A DNA stretch of 64,000 nucleotides from CAZYHU01 sp964524475 (lineage in GTDB: Bacteria > Patescibacteriota > Minisyncoccia > Phycocordibacterales > UBA1006): assembly GCA_964524475.1 (NCBI GenBank), contig CAZGCO010000001.1, forward strand, positions 1 to 64,000, read 5' to 3'. The stretch's first letter is position 1, and the number at the start of each line of letters is the position of its first letter. Below, piece by piece: positions 56,862 through 64,000 of the stretch. Under the pieces are notes generated by a model. The model worked only from the letters and a program-made list of their open reading frames with translations, did not search any database and was not told the DNA's origin. A program made the translations under genes and the position numbers.

Positions 56862-57797
56862 ATGAAAAGATTGGTGAATAGTATAAAGAATAATACGATA
56901 AAAATACATGATTATTTGGGACAACAGTCAGAACATAATCTGTATCGGGGGTGGGCATTAGTACTGGTAACAATATCTGTTGTGTTTATTGTTTTATTGT
57001 GGGGGACACAAACCAGTTCCGAAATGCGTGTATCGTTTATTGATGTAGGGCAAGGGGATAGTATCTTCATCACAGCACCGAACGGTCGCCAAGTGTTGAT
57101 TGATGGTGGCCCAGATGATCGTGTTCTTCTGGGGTTAGGGCGTGATATGAAATTCCTGGACAGAAATATAGATATGGTTATTGCCACACATCCTGACAAA
57201 GATCACATTGCGGGACTTTCATCAGTGTTTCGTTTATATGATGTAGACTATGTGATGACCAGTGAAATACAATCTGATACGACGTATGACCAGGCATTAC
57301 ATGATGCAATAAACCGTGAACCAGATCTATTACAAGTAACTGCACGTCGTGGTGAACGTGTTATATTGGACGCTGACCATGGGGTATATCTGGACGTATT
57401 ATTTCCAGGGAGTAATACAGAATCATGGGATGAAACAAACGAAGCATCTATCGTTGTTCGTCTCGTATATGGAAAACAATCATTTTTGTTAAACGGTGAC
57501 AGTATTGCATCGGTTGAACAATATCTGGTAGATACCGATGGAGCAGGGTTGCGTTCAACCGTATTAAAACTGGGACATCATGGATCAAAAACATCATCCA
57601 GTGAACCATATTTATTAGCGGTAAATCCGCAATACGCGGTTGTTTCGGCGGGAAAAAATAACCGATATGGTCATCCAGCAAGCGAAGTAATTGACCGGGT
57701 CCGTGCAGTAGGATCAAATATTGTTTCGACCATAGATCACGGAACAATTAGTTTTTTGACCAATGGGGATTATCTGTATGTAGATTTTGAAAAATAA
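56862..57797 (+). CDS. ComEC/Rec2-like metallo-beta-lactamase hydrolase
   Basis: The 311-residue protein has one N-terminal membrane segment (about 31-50) and an outer metallo-beta-lactamase domain: VSFIDVGQGDSIFI, VLIDGGP, MVIATHPDKDHIAGL (HxxxDH), SFLLNGDS and LKLGHHGSKTSSSEP. It matches the C-terminal domain of ComEC, which degrades the non-transforming strand; the ComEC channel and OB domains are missing. It could act in DNA uptake with ComM and the type IV secretion-like genes. It is divergent from sodA. Confidence 0.88.
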   Translation: MKRLVNSIKNNTIKIHDYLGQQSEHNLYRGWALVLVTISVVFIVLLWGTQTSSEMRVSFIDVGQGDSIFITAPNGRQVLIDGGPDDRVLLGLGRDMKFLDRNIDMVIATHPDKDHIAGLSSVFRLYDVDYVMTSEIQSDTTYDQALHDAINREPDLLQVTARRGERVILDADHGVYLDVLFPGSNTESWDETNEASIVVRLVYGKQSFLLNGDSIASVEQYLVDTDGAGLRSTVLKLGHHGSKTSSSEPYLLAVNPQYAVVSAGKNNRYGHPASEVIDRVRAVGSNIVSTIDHGTISFLTNGDYLYVDFEK

Positions 57798-57820
57798 AAA
57801 ATCACGTGAGGGATTTTTTA
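57795..57820. terminator. Bidirectional terminator
   Basis: TAAAAAATC and GATTTTTTA pair around a short CACGTG-containing loop, between the ComEC-like gene and rpmB. Confidence 0.7.
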
Positions 57821-58063
57821 TTAAATCAGGTTTGCTCCCTGAAGAGCTTTGAAAATACCTTTTTTTGCAATAGTACGCATACCTGTTGTCGATAATGTCA
57901 GGGTAATATTTTGTTCCAATTCTGGTACAAAATAGGTCTTTTTTTGCAGGTTTGCATAACGACGACGTTTTCCAGTCGGGTTATATTTTGTAGCACGAAC
58001 ACGGTTAGAGAATCCTCCACCCATTTGTGTTGTTTTTCCGCTGATGAGACATTGACGAGCCAT
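57821..58063 (-). CDS. rpmB: 50S ribosomal protein bL28
   Basis: The 80-residue protein starts MARQCLISGKTTQMGGGFSNR and contains KYNPTGKRRRYANLQKKTYFVPELEQNITLTLST, then TIAKKGIFKAL, a full-length bL28. The zinc-type Cys set is reduced to one Cys (RQC). On the minus strand TATTAT (58071-58076) lies seven bases before the ATG. It is monocistronic. Confidence 0.95.
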   Translation of the reverse strand: MARQCLISGKTTQMGGGFSNRVRATKYNPTGKRRRYANLQKKTYFVPELEQNITLTLSTTGMRTIAKKGIFKALQGANLI

Positions 58064-58159
58064 AAAGATAATAATAGGTAAATTTAATAATTAGTCACCT
58101 GACTATAGCATAATCATATAAAATTGCAAGTATTTTCATATATTTTAGACATATATAAA

Positions 58160-58195
58160 AAATCCTCTTTCCAACCTAGGTTGAAAAGAGGATTA
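58160..58195 (-). terminator. Terminator after the 58202 gene
   Basis: AATCCTCTTTCCAACCT and AGGTTGAAAAGAGGATT pair with one mismatch; the minus strand continues into T. Confidence 0.8.
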
Positions 58196-58201
58196 AAGTG
58201 C

Positions 58202-58753
58202 CTAACTTGATTGTAGTGATGGGGCTGGAGCAAAGAAAGATTTAATAGATTCTTTTGTTTTTGTCACCCAATTCTTTTTAGGGGGTTTTGGGGTACAGCT
58301 TGCAAAATAGTATATTGACATAAAAAGAAATCCATCTATACACATACAATAATTTTCGAGTCTATTAAAAATTTCATTATGTATCAATATACTAATACTA
58401 CCAGAGTAAATATCAAACAAAAATAAAATTACTCCAAATAATTTATAAGTATGTTCACTTGCTGGATTAAGAAATTCTGGATTATTTAAGCAAAATTTTT
58501 CATTTTCATTAATCATCCAATTGAAAAGAGGAACTAATGTAAGAAATATTATTACAAGTAAAACCATATTCATAAAAAGAGAACTTGGTTCTTCTCTATA
58601 TTGAAAAAAAATACCTAAAATTTTAATCCCTAAATATAACATAACTGACAATCTCGCCAGGTAAAAACAGTTTCGTCCACAAAAATCTTGGACGAGGTCT
58701 GAAAACCTTTGATAGAGTGACAATATAAAACCATCTATTTTTTGTAAGATCAT
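58202..58753 (-). CDS. Multi-TM membrane protein of unknown function
   Basis: The 183-residue product has about four hydrophobic segments (near residues 28-50, 58-78, 100-122 and 140-157) and a C-terminal cytoplasmic tail with KKNWVTKTKESIKSFF. No family is recognised. The composition is more AT-rich and less codon-biased than its neighbours rpmB and the M50 protease, so it may be an insertion. No promoter of the usual close-spaced type is seen. Confidence 0.55.
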   Translation of the reverse strand: MILQKIDGFILSLYQRFSDLVQDFCGRNCFYLARLSVMLYLGIKILGIFFQYREEPSSLFMNMVLLVIIFLTLVPLFNWMINENEKFCLNNPEFLNPASEHTYKLFGVILFLFDIYSGSISILIHNEIFNRLENYCMCIDGFLFMSIYYFASCTPKPPKKNWVTKTKESIKSFFAPAPSLQSS

Positions 58754-58848
58754 AACAAAGAAATTTATTTAAATAAATAATAACAGACTTTAAGATAAAA
58801 GTCAATATTTTTGCAAAGTCTTTCTTTTAAGATATACTGAATCATATT

Positions 58849-59505
58849 ATGAACATATTTACTATTATTTCACTGGTTATTTTGTTGATTTCATTAGTTA
58901 TTCATGAAATGGCGCATGCATATACGGCAGTTGCTATGGGTGATGACATTCCTCGGTTGCAGGGCAGGTTATCTATGAATCCCTTGCGACATTTGGATCC
59001 TGTGGGTTCGGTGGTGTTGCCACTTCTTTTGACATGGACAGGGTCACCTGTGGTATTTGGGTGGGCAAAACCAGTCGTGTTCAATCCGAATAATTTTAGA
59101 TCGGTATGGGCAAAGAAATATGGACGTATACTGACGGCTATTGCAGGACCTATCAGTAATATTATATTGGCTGTTGTGTTTGGTGTTGTTCTCCGTGTTA
59201 TTATTGGCATGGCACCAGATGTTATGACTGTACAGAACCCGTTATATTACACAGGAATGATTGTTTCGTCTGTAGTGATTATTAACTTGTCTCTTGCATT
59301 GTTTAATCTCATACCACTGCCACCGCTCGATGGTCATCATATTTGGGATAGTTTCTTGCCACAAAAGTATTCAATTTCACGTATCACACAATCATTCGGA
59401 ATGATGTCGTTCATTCCGTTGATTATTATCGCGAGTTTGCTCTGGAATGTCATGGAACCTATTATTCCAGTTATTTTTCGTATTATTACTGGAGTTTCTT
59501 TCTAA
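58849..59505 (+). CDS. M50-family (site-2-protease-like) membrane metallopeptidase
   Basis: The 218-residue protein has the zinc motif HEMAH at 19-23 in the first membrane segment, PVVFGWAKPV, a GPISNI segment, and the third-ligand motif NLIPLPPLDGHH at about 156-167. It lacks PDZ and CBS domains, the short S2P form common in bacteria. Likely role: cleavage of membrane-bound regulators inside the membrane. TTGCAA (58811-58816) and TATACT (58833-58838) precede the ATG by ten bases. Confidence 0.92.
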   Translation: MNIFTIISLVILLISLVIHEMAHAYTAVAMGDDIPRLQGRLSMNPLRHLDPVGSVVLPLLLTWTGSPVVFGWAKPVVFNPNNFRSVWAKKYGRILTAIAGPISNIILAVVFGVVLRVIIGMAPDVMTVQNPLYYTGMIVSSVVIINLSLALFNLIPLPPLDGHHIWDSFLPQKYSISRITQSFGMMSFIPLIIIASLLWNVMEPIIPVIFRIITGVSF

Positions 59506-59548
59506 ATAATGATATAATATAGGTATTATTAATAATCATTTATTTTTT

Positions 59549-60355
59549 ATGGAATATTTTACAGAAGCACGATTAAAAAAATCTCTTATGGGAGCAGGTG
59601 TTGCATTATTGTCAGTTGCGGTTATTTTTTGTCTCATATCTATTGTTCATAATCTCAAGGGAGACAAGGGGTATACTGAACCAACGATTACTATTAGTGG
59701 TACTGGTAAAATAGTAACGAAACCAGATATTGCAAAAATATCGTTCACTATCGAAGAAAAATCAAAAAACATGACCGACGCACAAAAAACCGTAACTGAT
59801 AAGGGTAATACTATTATTGCTTCTTTGAAAAATATGGGTATTTTAGAGTCTGATATTAAAACAGATGGGTATACAGCAAATCCAGAATATGAATGGAAAA
59901 CAAAATCTGTTATCTGTCCTATTGGTTCATACTGTCCAACTGATGGTCATCAGGAACTTGTCGGGTATATGGTAAGTCATTCATTATCAGTAAAAGTTCG
60001 TGATACCGCAAAATTGGGTGATGTAACACGAGTATTAACAGAGAACAAAGTTACTAATATTAATGGACCAATGTTTGAAGTAGATGATATCGAAGCAATA
60101 AAAACAGAGGCGAGAAGTGTAGCTATTGCAGATGCACGTGCAAAAGCAAAAATCATGGCACGAGATCTAGGTGTTCATTTGGGACGTGTTATCAGTTTTT
60201 ATGATAATGCAGAAGTACCTATGCCTATTGCCTACGGAGCTACAGACATGATGGTAAAATCATCTATGGGGGCTGCTATGGCACCAGCACCAGTGATACC
60301 AACAGGAGAAAATACTATTACCAGCAATGTGAGTGTAACATTTAAAATTAGATAG
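59549..60355 (+). CDS. SIMPL-domain (DUF541) anchored protein 1
   Basis: The 268-residue protein has one membrane segment (about 15-36) and an outer SIMPL domain (TITISGTGKIVTKPDIAKISFTIEE, LVGYMVSHSLSVKVRD, ARSVAIADARAKAKIMARDLG) ending in a strand-forming SNVSVTFKIR. A Cys pair lies in a loop (VICPIGSYC). SIMPL proteins are often exported and linked to oxidative stress, without a clear mechanism. TATAAT near 59514 is about 28 bases before the ATG, so this gene has a short leader. A second SIMPL gene follows after a hairpin element. Confidence 0.85.
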   Translation: MEYFTEARLKKSLMGAGVALLSVAVIFCLISIVHNLKGDKGYTEPTITISGTGKIVTKPDIAKISFTIEEKSKNMTDAQKTVTDKGNTIIASLKNMGILESDIKTDGYTANPEYEWKTKSVICPIGSYCPTDGHQELVGYMVSHSLSVKVRDTAKLGDVTRVLTENKVTNINGPMFEVDDIEAIKTEARSVAIADARAKAKIMARDLGVHLGRVISFYDNAEVPMPIAYGATDMMVKSSMGAAMAPAPVIPTGENTITSNVSVTFKIR

Positions 60356-60360
60356 CTCTA

Positions 60361-60491
60361 TTTTGTATATTTCATTTCTTGCATATTTTTCTTTTTCCTG
60401 CGAAGACAATTTTTTTTACTTGTGCCTTCGCACATGCGTAAAAAAGATTGTTTCTCCGGAAGCGAAAAATATGTCATGGAAATATACAAAA
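60361..60491. repeat. 131-bp long-hairpin element with 13-bp terminal inverted repeats
   Basis: TTTTGTATATTTC (60361-60373) and GAAATATACAAAA (60479-60491) are perfectly complementary. Pairing continues inward with bulges (GCATATTTTTC with GAAAAATATG, GACAATTTTTTTTA with TAAAAAAGATTGTTT) to a TGTGC/GCACA tip around CTTC. It lies between two SIMPL paralogues. It looks like a MITE-type element or an intercistronic RNA structure. Confidence 0.65.
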
Positions 60492-60513
60492 AATATCAAA
60501 TTAAAATTATTTT

Positions 60514-61239
60514 ATGGAAACAATGAACAAAAACAGTGGACAAGTAATACTTGCAATAGGTCTTATTATTGCGACAATAATCGGAGGAATATTTTATGCA
60601 ACTAATCGTGAGACAGGTAAAAACACATTGACCGTAACAGGATCAGCGCGAATGTCAGTTGTTGCAGATAATGTAATTTGGCGAACAAGTTTCACACGTA
60701 ATGTCGAGGGTTCATTACTAAAAACTGGATACGCAGATATGGCGCGTGATTTAGCTGTTGTAAAACAATTTATTCTGAAACAAGGAATTGCTGATACGTC
60801 GGTAACTGTGTCTCCAATAATGGTTAATGAAGATTGGCAAAACAATCCTGGGTCTGCACCAAAACGATATACGTTGCGTCAAAATATTGAAATCAATTCA
60901 TCAGATGTTCAAAAAATTACTGATATTGCAAAGCAAATCACTGATGTGGTAAACGCTGGTGTGTTCTATCAGACTGACGGATTAGAATATTATTACAGTG
61001 GATTAAATGATGCCCGAGTAACGCTTTTAACTGATGCCATCACTGATGCGCGTTTACGTGCAGAATCTATGGCAAAATCAGGAAATCAGCGTGTTGGAAA
61101 ACTAGCATCAGCAACCAGTGGGGTAGTGCAGGTATTATCAAAAGGATCAGTAGATATTTCGGATTATGGTAGTTATGATACCAGTAAAATCGACAAAGAT
61201 ATTATGGTAACCGTTCGTGCTACATTTCAGATAAAATAG
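60514..61239 (+). CDS. SIMPL-domain (DUF541) anchored protein 2
   Basis: The 241-residue protein has an N-terminal membrane segment (about 10-29) and a SIMPL domain (TLTVTGSARMSVVADNVIWRTSFTRNVEG, LRQNIEINSSDVQKI, ARVTLLTDAITDARLRAESMAKSGN) ending MVTVRATFQIK. It is a diverged paralogue of the preceding gene and probably arose by tandem duplication. A start at the fourth codon (60523) is possible. No Shine-Dalgarno site precedes it; it may be read from the upstream promoter through the hairpin element. Confidence 0.85.
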   Translation: METMNKNSGQVILAIGLIIATIIGGIFYATNRETGKNTLTVTGSARMSVVADNVIWRTSFTRNVEGSLLKTGYADMARDLAVVKQFILKQGIADTSVTVSPIMVNEDWQNNPGSAPKRYTLRQNIEINSSDVQKITDIAKQITDVVNAGVFYQTDGLEYYYSGLNDARVTLLTDAITDARLRAESMAKSGNQRVGKLASATSGVVQVLSKGSVDISDYGSYDTSKIDKDIMVTVRATFQIK

Positions 61240-61294
61240 TATTTATTTGACCCGACAAGTATTTTCGTATAGGCTATATAAAAATGGTTTAAAT

Positions 61295-61429
61295 ATGAAA
61301 AAAGAATATTTGCAGGCAATAATAACAGGTAATTTTATAGGATATATCATAACACTCTACGCAAATGGAGATATGTTTGGTTTTTTTACAGGATTATCGG
61401 TCATGGTATTCATGATTTTTAAAAGCTAA
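61295..61429 (+). CDS. Small membrane protein (44 residues)
   Basis: A short frame starting MKKEYLQAIITGNFIGYIITL and ending FFTGLSVMVFMIFKS; most of it is two short hydrophobic segments around NGDMFG. A weak promoter (TTGACC near 61248) and a good terminator after the stop support it. No family recognised. Confidence 0.5.
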   Translation: MKKEYLQAIITGNFIGYIITLYANGDMFGFFTGLSVMVFMIFKS

Positions 61430-61461
61430 AAAACAGCAACATTCACGTTGCTGTTTTTTAA
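61427..61461. terminator. Bidirectional terminator between the small gene and fmt
   Basis: TAAAAAACAGCAAC pairs with GTTGCTGTTTTTTA around ATTCAC. Confidence 0.85.
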
Positions 61462-62288
61462 TAATCAGATTCTGGTTTTCCAGGATAAGTAACTCTCTTG
61501 ATAATAAAACGTCCATTTTCAAAAATTGCATTTTTTATCTTTATTTTCTCTCCGTTTTTCATAATATAAACACCAGGATTATGTGCCAGTGCTCGATATG
61601 TTCGCCATAATGTTTCGGGGGTATTAGTACCCATATTGAGTTCTCCGTCTTGTTTCGTAAATTTACCACAATGGGTCATATATTGCTCATCTTGCACGGT
61701 TTCATGCAGATGTTTTCCTTGTAATATATCGGGGAGCATGGTCACCAGGTTTTTACCTCCTAGAGTAATCAATTTTGCACGCAGGGTCAGCGTCGTGTCA
61801 TCATGTTCTATAGCTAGTTTTTCTTCATTTATAATATTTCCTGCATCTAGCTGATAGACCATTTTCTGAATTGAAATTCCTGTTTCTATGTCACCATGTA
61901 ATAATGCAGATTCTACAGGACTGGCTCCACGCCATCGTGGTAATAATGAATAATGAATATTATATGTTCCGTATACGGGCAAATGTATTAAACGTTCGGG
62001 CAAAATTTTCCCGTATGCTACCACAATACTGGTGGTTACCTGATGATCATGTATATGTTGTGCAATTATGTCGACAACATCTGATGTAATTTTTTCGGGT
62101 TGAATAGTTGGGATATTGTGGTCGTCTGCCCATTTTTTCGTTTCACACGATGTCATATGCATACCACGTCCAGATGGTCGATCAGGTGCGGTAATGATGA
62201 GTGTTGGTGTGAAACCGTTAGTATATAGTATCTCTAATGTTTCAGCAGCAACATCGGGAGTTCCAAAGAATATAAAATTATTTTGCAT
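61458..62288 (-). CDS. fmt: Methionyl-tRNA formyltransferase
   Basis: The 276-residue enzyme formylates initiator Met-tRNA. N-terminal FIFFGTPDVAAETLEIL, the folate-site motif NIHYSLLPRWRGASPVESALLHGD with its Asn-His, and KMVYQLDAGNII are present. The C-terminal OB domain is short, so the protein is about 35 residues shorter than usual. It overlaps the upstream def gene by 11 bases, the conserved def-fmt pair that adds and removes the formyl group. Confidence 0.94.
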   Translation of the reverse strand: MQNNFIFFGTPDVAAETLEILYTNGFTPTLIITAPDRPSGRGMHMTSCETKKWADDHNIPTIQPEKITSDVVDIIAQHIHDHQVTTSIVVAYGKILPERLIHLPVYGTYNIHYSLLPRWRGASPVESALLHGDIETGISIQKMVYQLDAGNIINEEKLAIEHDDTTLTLRAKLITLGGKNLVTMLPDILQGKHLHETVQDEQYMTHCGKFTKQDGELNMGTNTPETLWRTYRALAHNPGVYIMKNGEKIKIKNAIFENGRFIIKRVTYPGKPESDY

Positions 62289-62859
62289 GGTAGTTTCTTT
62301 TTGCTACTATGGCTGCTAATTCTTGTTCGTAGTCTTTGATTTCTTCTGTTTCCATTTTGCGACACTGTGTAGCGTGATCGATGAACAAAATACCATTCAA
62401 ATGATCGATTTCATGTTGGAATACTTGTGCGAGAAATCCTGATGCAGACATGGTAAATAATACACCGTGTTCATCAGTGGCACGAACCGTCACATTGGTT
62501 GATCGTTTTGTGGTGCCATAAACATAGCGAACTGACAGACATCCTTCACCGGGGAAATTCTTTTTAGCTTTGCTGGATTTTATGATTTCCGGATTGATAA
62601 ACACACGATCAGGACTGCCATGGTCACCAACATATTTTGCACGTTTATCAAAAACAAATCCAGCAACCATAAACATACGCACGGGTACGTTTATTTGTGG
62701 GGCAGCAATAGCTACACCATCACCACTTGCGTACATCTCATTCCGCATTGTGGTTATTGTTTTTTTTATTTTTTCACCAGTGATTTCATTTGGTTTTACT
62801 GGTACGGCAATAGTCCGTAGTGTTTTATGGGGTTCCTGGATAATATGTTTGGATTTCAT
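62278..62859 (-). CDS. def: Peptide deformylase
   Basis: The 193-residue metalloenzyme removes the formyl group from new proteins. All three motifs are visible: GVAIAAPQI (GxGLAAPQ with one change), EGCLSV with the metal Cys, and QHEIDHLNG with both His. The ATG at 62859 is preferred over 62877, because TATAGT on the minus strand (62866-62871) is six bases away. fmt overlaps its end. Confidence 0.95.
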   Translation of the reverse strand: MKSKHIIQEPHKTLRTIAVPVKPNEITGEKIKKTITTMRNEMYASGDGVAIAAPQINVPVRMFMVAGFVFDKRAKYVGDHGSPDRVFINPEIIKSSKAKKNFPGEGCLSVRYVYGTTKRSTNVTVRATDEHGVLFTMSASGFLAQVFQHEIDHLNGILFIDHATQCRKMETEEIKDYEQELAAIVAKRNYHAK

Positions 62860-62965
62860 AGGATAACTATAAAACAAAAAGAGGGTTTTTTCAAGGGTAT
62901 TGACTTTTTATGTTTTTTGTGTAAAATATACATTAAATTAATTAAATCAAAATAAAACTGTATTT

Positions 62966-63229
62966 ATGCAAAAAGAAATAAATCAACTTGATTCTACTTC
63001 GGTTACTTCCCTTGATGAAATGAAGGAGGAATTAGAAATCAAATTTAAAAAATTGGTAAAGGTCGAATTATTACCAGGAGATATTCTCCATGTGGTAATT
63101 TCTGAACCTACCTTAAAACTGGAACATATTGTAAAGGTGGTTGATATTTTGATACATAAAAAGTATCAAAAATACAAAAACCTTTCTGTGGCTACAATGG
63201 ACAACATAGTTGTTGTTCAGGGAAAATAA
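62966..63229 (+). CDS. Hypothetical small protein
   Basis: The 87-residue product has an acidic helical N-terminus (TSLDEMKEELEIKFKKLVKVEL), a strand LPGDILHVVISEP, and a helix with EHIVKVVDILIHKKYQKYK. It is a small alpha/beta protein without signal peptide; no family is recognised. TTGACT near 62901 and a -10 like TAAAAT give a leader of about 40 bases. It is convergent with rny. Confidence 0.6.
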   Translation: MQKEINQLDSTSVTSLDEMKEELEIKFKKLVKVELLPGDILHVVISEPTLKLEHIVKVVDILIHKKYQKYKNLSVATMDNIVVVQGK

Positions 63230-63248
63230 AATCTCATATTGTCGCAAT

Positions 63249-63281
63249 AAAAACCCCATGTATGTATACATGGGATTTTTT
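63249..63281. terminator. Bidirectional terminator before rny
   Basis: CCCATGTA pairs with TACATGGG, flanked by A and T runs. Confidence 0.8.
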
Positions 63282-64000
63282 AACGTGCGTATTCGATTAC
63301 TCTGTTTTCACGGATAACCGTAACCTTGATTTCTCCAGGATAACGTAATTCTTGTTCAATACGTACTGCCATGTCGCGTGCGGTGGTACGTGCCTGAATA
63401 TCAGATAATTGTTCAGGATATACAAATACACGGATTTCACGACCTGCCTGTAATGCATAGGATCGTTCTACTCCCGTGAAACTATTTGCTACGGCTTCTA
63501 ATTCTTTGAGACGTTTAATATAGTTTTCCAATGTATCACGACGTGCTCCTGGACGAGCGCCTGATATTTGGTCACATACCTGTACAATTACGGATTCGGT
63601 AGATTCATGAGGGAATTCGTCATGGTGTGATTTCATGGCGTTAATCACGCGTTCATCAACACCGAATTTTTGTAATATTCGCATACCGATAATCACATGT
63701 GTTCCTTCCAATTCATGGTCGAGTGCTTTACCGATATCATGTACAAGTCCTCCTATTTTAGCAACTATTGGATCTGCTCCTATTTCAGCTGCAAGCATTT
63801 CACAGAGATGGGCTACCTCGATACTGTGTTTCAAAACATTTTGTCCATAACTGGTACGAAAATGCAATCTTCCGAGTATTGCGATAACACGTGGATCGAG
63901 ATTATAAATACCCAATTCGTTTACTGCGTTTTCTCCTTCTCTTTTTACGATTTCATTAATATCATTTTTTGCCTTTTCAAAGAATTCTTCGATTTTTGCG
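63280..64000 (-). CDS. rny: Ribonuclease Y, C-terminal part (continues past the window)
   Basis: The visible 239 residues contain the linker before the HD domain (EEFFEKAKNDINEIVKRE) and the HD domain: GRLHFRTSYGQNVLKHSIEVAHL, GGLVHDIGKALDHELEGTH, SHHDEFPHES, SGARPGARRDTLENYIKRL and LQAGREIRVFVYPEQ. RNase Y is the membrane-attached endonuclease that starts mRNA decay in Gram-positive-type bacteria. The membrane segment, coiled coil and KH domain lie beyond position 64000. The frame is open to the window edge. Confidence 0.95.
   Translation of the reverse strand, partial: AKIEEFFEKAKNDINEIVKREGENAVNELGIYNLDPRVIAILGRLHFRTSYGQNVLKHSIEVAHLCEMLAAEIGADPIVAKIGGLVHDIGKALDHELEGTHVIIGMRILQKFGVDERVINAMKSHHDEFPHESTESVIVQVCDQISGARPGARRDTLENYIKRLKELEAVANSFTGVERSYALQAGREIRVFVYPEQLSDIQARTTARDMAVRIEQELRYPGEIKVTVIRENRVIEYAR

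Noticed and set aside
1..64000. Recoded TGA (Gly), as in Gracilibacteria or Absconditabacteria
   Set aside because: Conserved proteins are full length without reading through TGA, and the 14570 gene ends properly at TGA before tRNA-Asn.
1..64000. CRISPR arrays
   Set aside because: I saw no regularly spaced direct repeats with unique spacers and no cas genes; the octamer array at 2138-3117 is irregular and in both orientations.

Overview
The window is AT-rich chromosomal DNA from a bacterium with a very compact genome, most likely a member of the Candidate Phyla Radiation (Patescibacteria). The reasons are the gene families (PrgI, a stand-alone TraC N-terminal domain and a VirB4 ATPase, small anchored DUF11/fibronectin-like surface proteins, a stand-alone ComEC-type hydrolase, paired SIMPL proteins, short ThrRS and Fmt), many small uncharacterised membrane proteins, and the near absence of Shine-Dalgarno sites. 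The standard genetic code fits: TGA ends a gene at 14936-14938 and conserved proteins are not broken by it. Seven runs of ten N are scaffold joins; several interrupt real genes (pgk, xth, infC, rpmI, a secreted protein), and one is flanked by duplicated, low-quality sequence.

Region 1 to 7,100 is unusual. Genes left of about 2,740 run leftward and genes right of 3,231 mostly run rightward. Twelve copies of a parS-like palindrome (TGTTTCACGTGAAACA and near relatives) lie between 201 and 6,311, with half-sites fading out beyond. A second motif, ATGTCTCT/AGAGACAT, is repeated through 2,138-3,117. This looks like an origin-proximal partition/replication region, although dnaA and parAB are not in the window. 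It also holds tRNA-Pro, tRNA-Gly and tRNA-Arg, a YraN-like nuclease with a site-rich insert, an odd HTH/sigma-like protein and the CCA-adding enzyme.

Region 7,100 to 14,500 is housekeeping: a CNNM/CBS membrane protein, rpsO, a DksA-like protein, comM, truB, a surface protein and a DUF167 protein. Region 15,000 to 18,700 is accessory: beside tRNA-Asn lies a three-gene operon of a GHKL ATPase, a STAS-like DUF4325 protein and a two-TM coiled-coil protein, followed by a nucleotidyltransferase.

Region 19,100 to 31,900 is mostly envelope-related: an RGG/zinc/lysine-tail protein, a sortase with a small FPETG protein nearby, a Cache-cohesin fusion, then a type IV secretion-like operon (VirB4 ATPase, exported protein, VirB2/VirB1-like fusion, peptidoglycan-binding propeller protein). 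The PrgI and TraC-N partners lie apart at 37,516-38,640. Region 31,900 to 46,100 holds xth, a methyltransferase, HIT, Xer, tpiA-pgk, an accessory metallopeptidase-like locus, thrS, a SET-domain protein, secE-nusG and infC-rpmI-rplT.

Region 46,100 to 64,000 holds three large exported proteins driven by nearly identical promoters, tsaE, a thiol-oxidation set (thioredoxin-like, DsbB-like, DsbA-like), an AI-2E-type permease, superoxide dismutase, a ComEC-like hydrolase, rpmB, an M50 protease, two SIMPL proteins separated by a long hairpin element, fmt-def, and the 3' part of rny. A thread through the whole window is a -10 hexamer placed about 5-11 bases before the ATG of more than twenty genes, which implies leaderless mRNAs.
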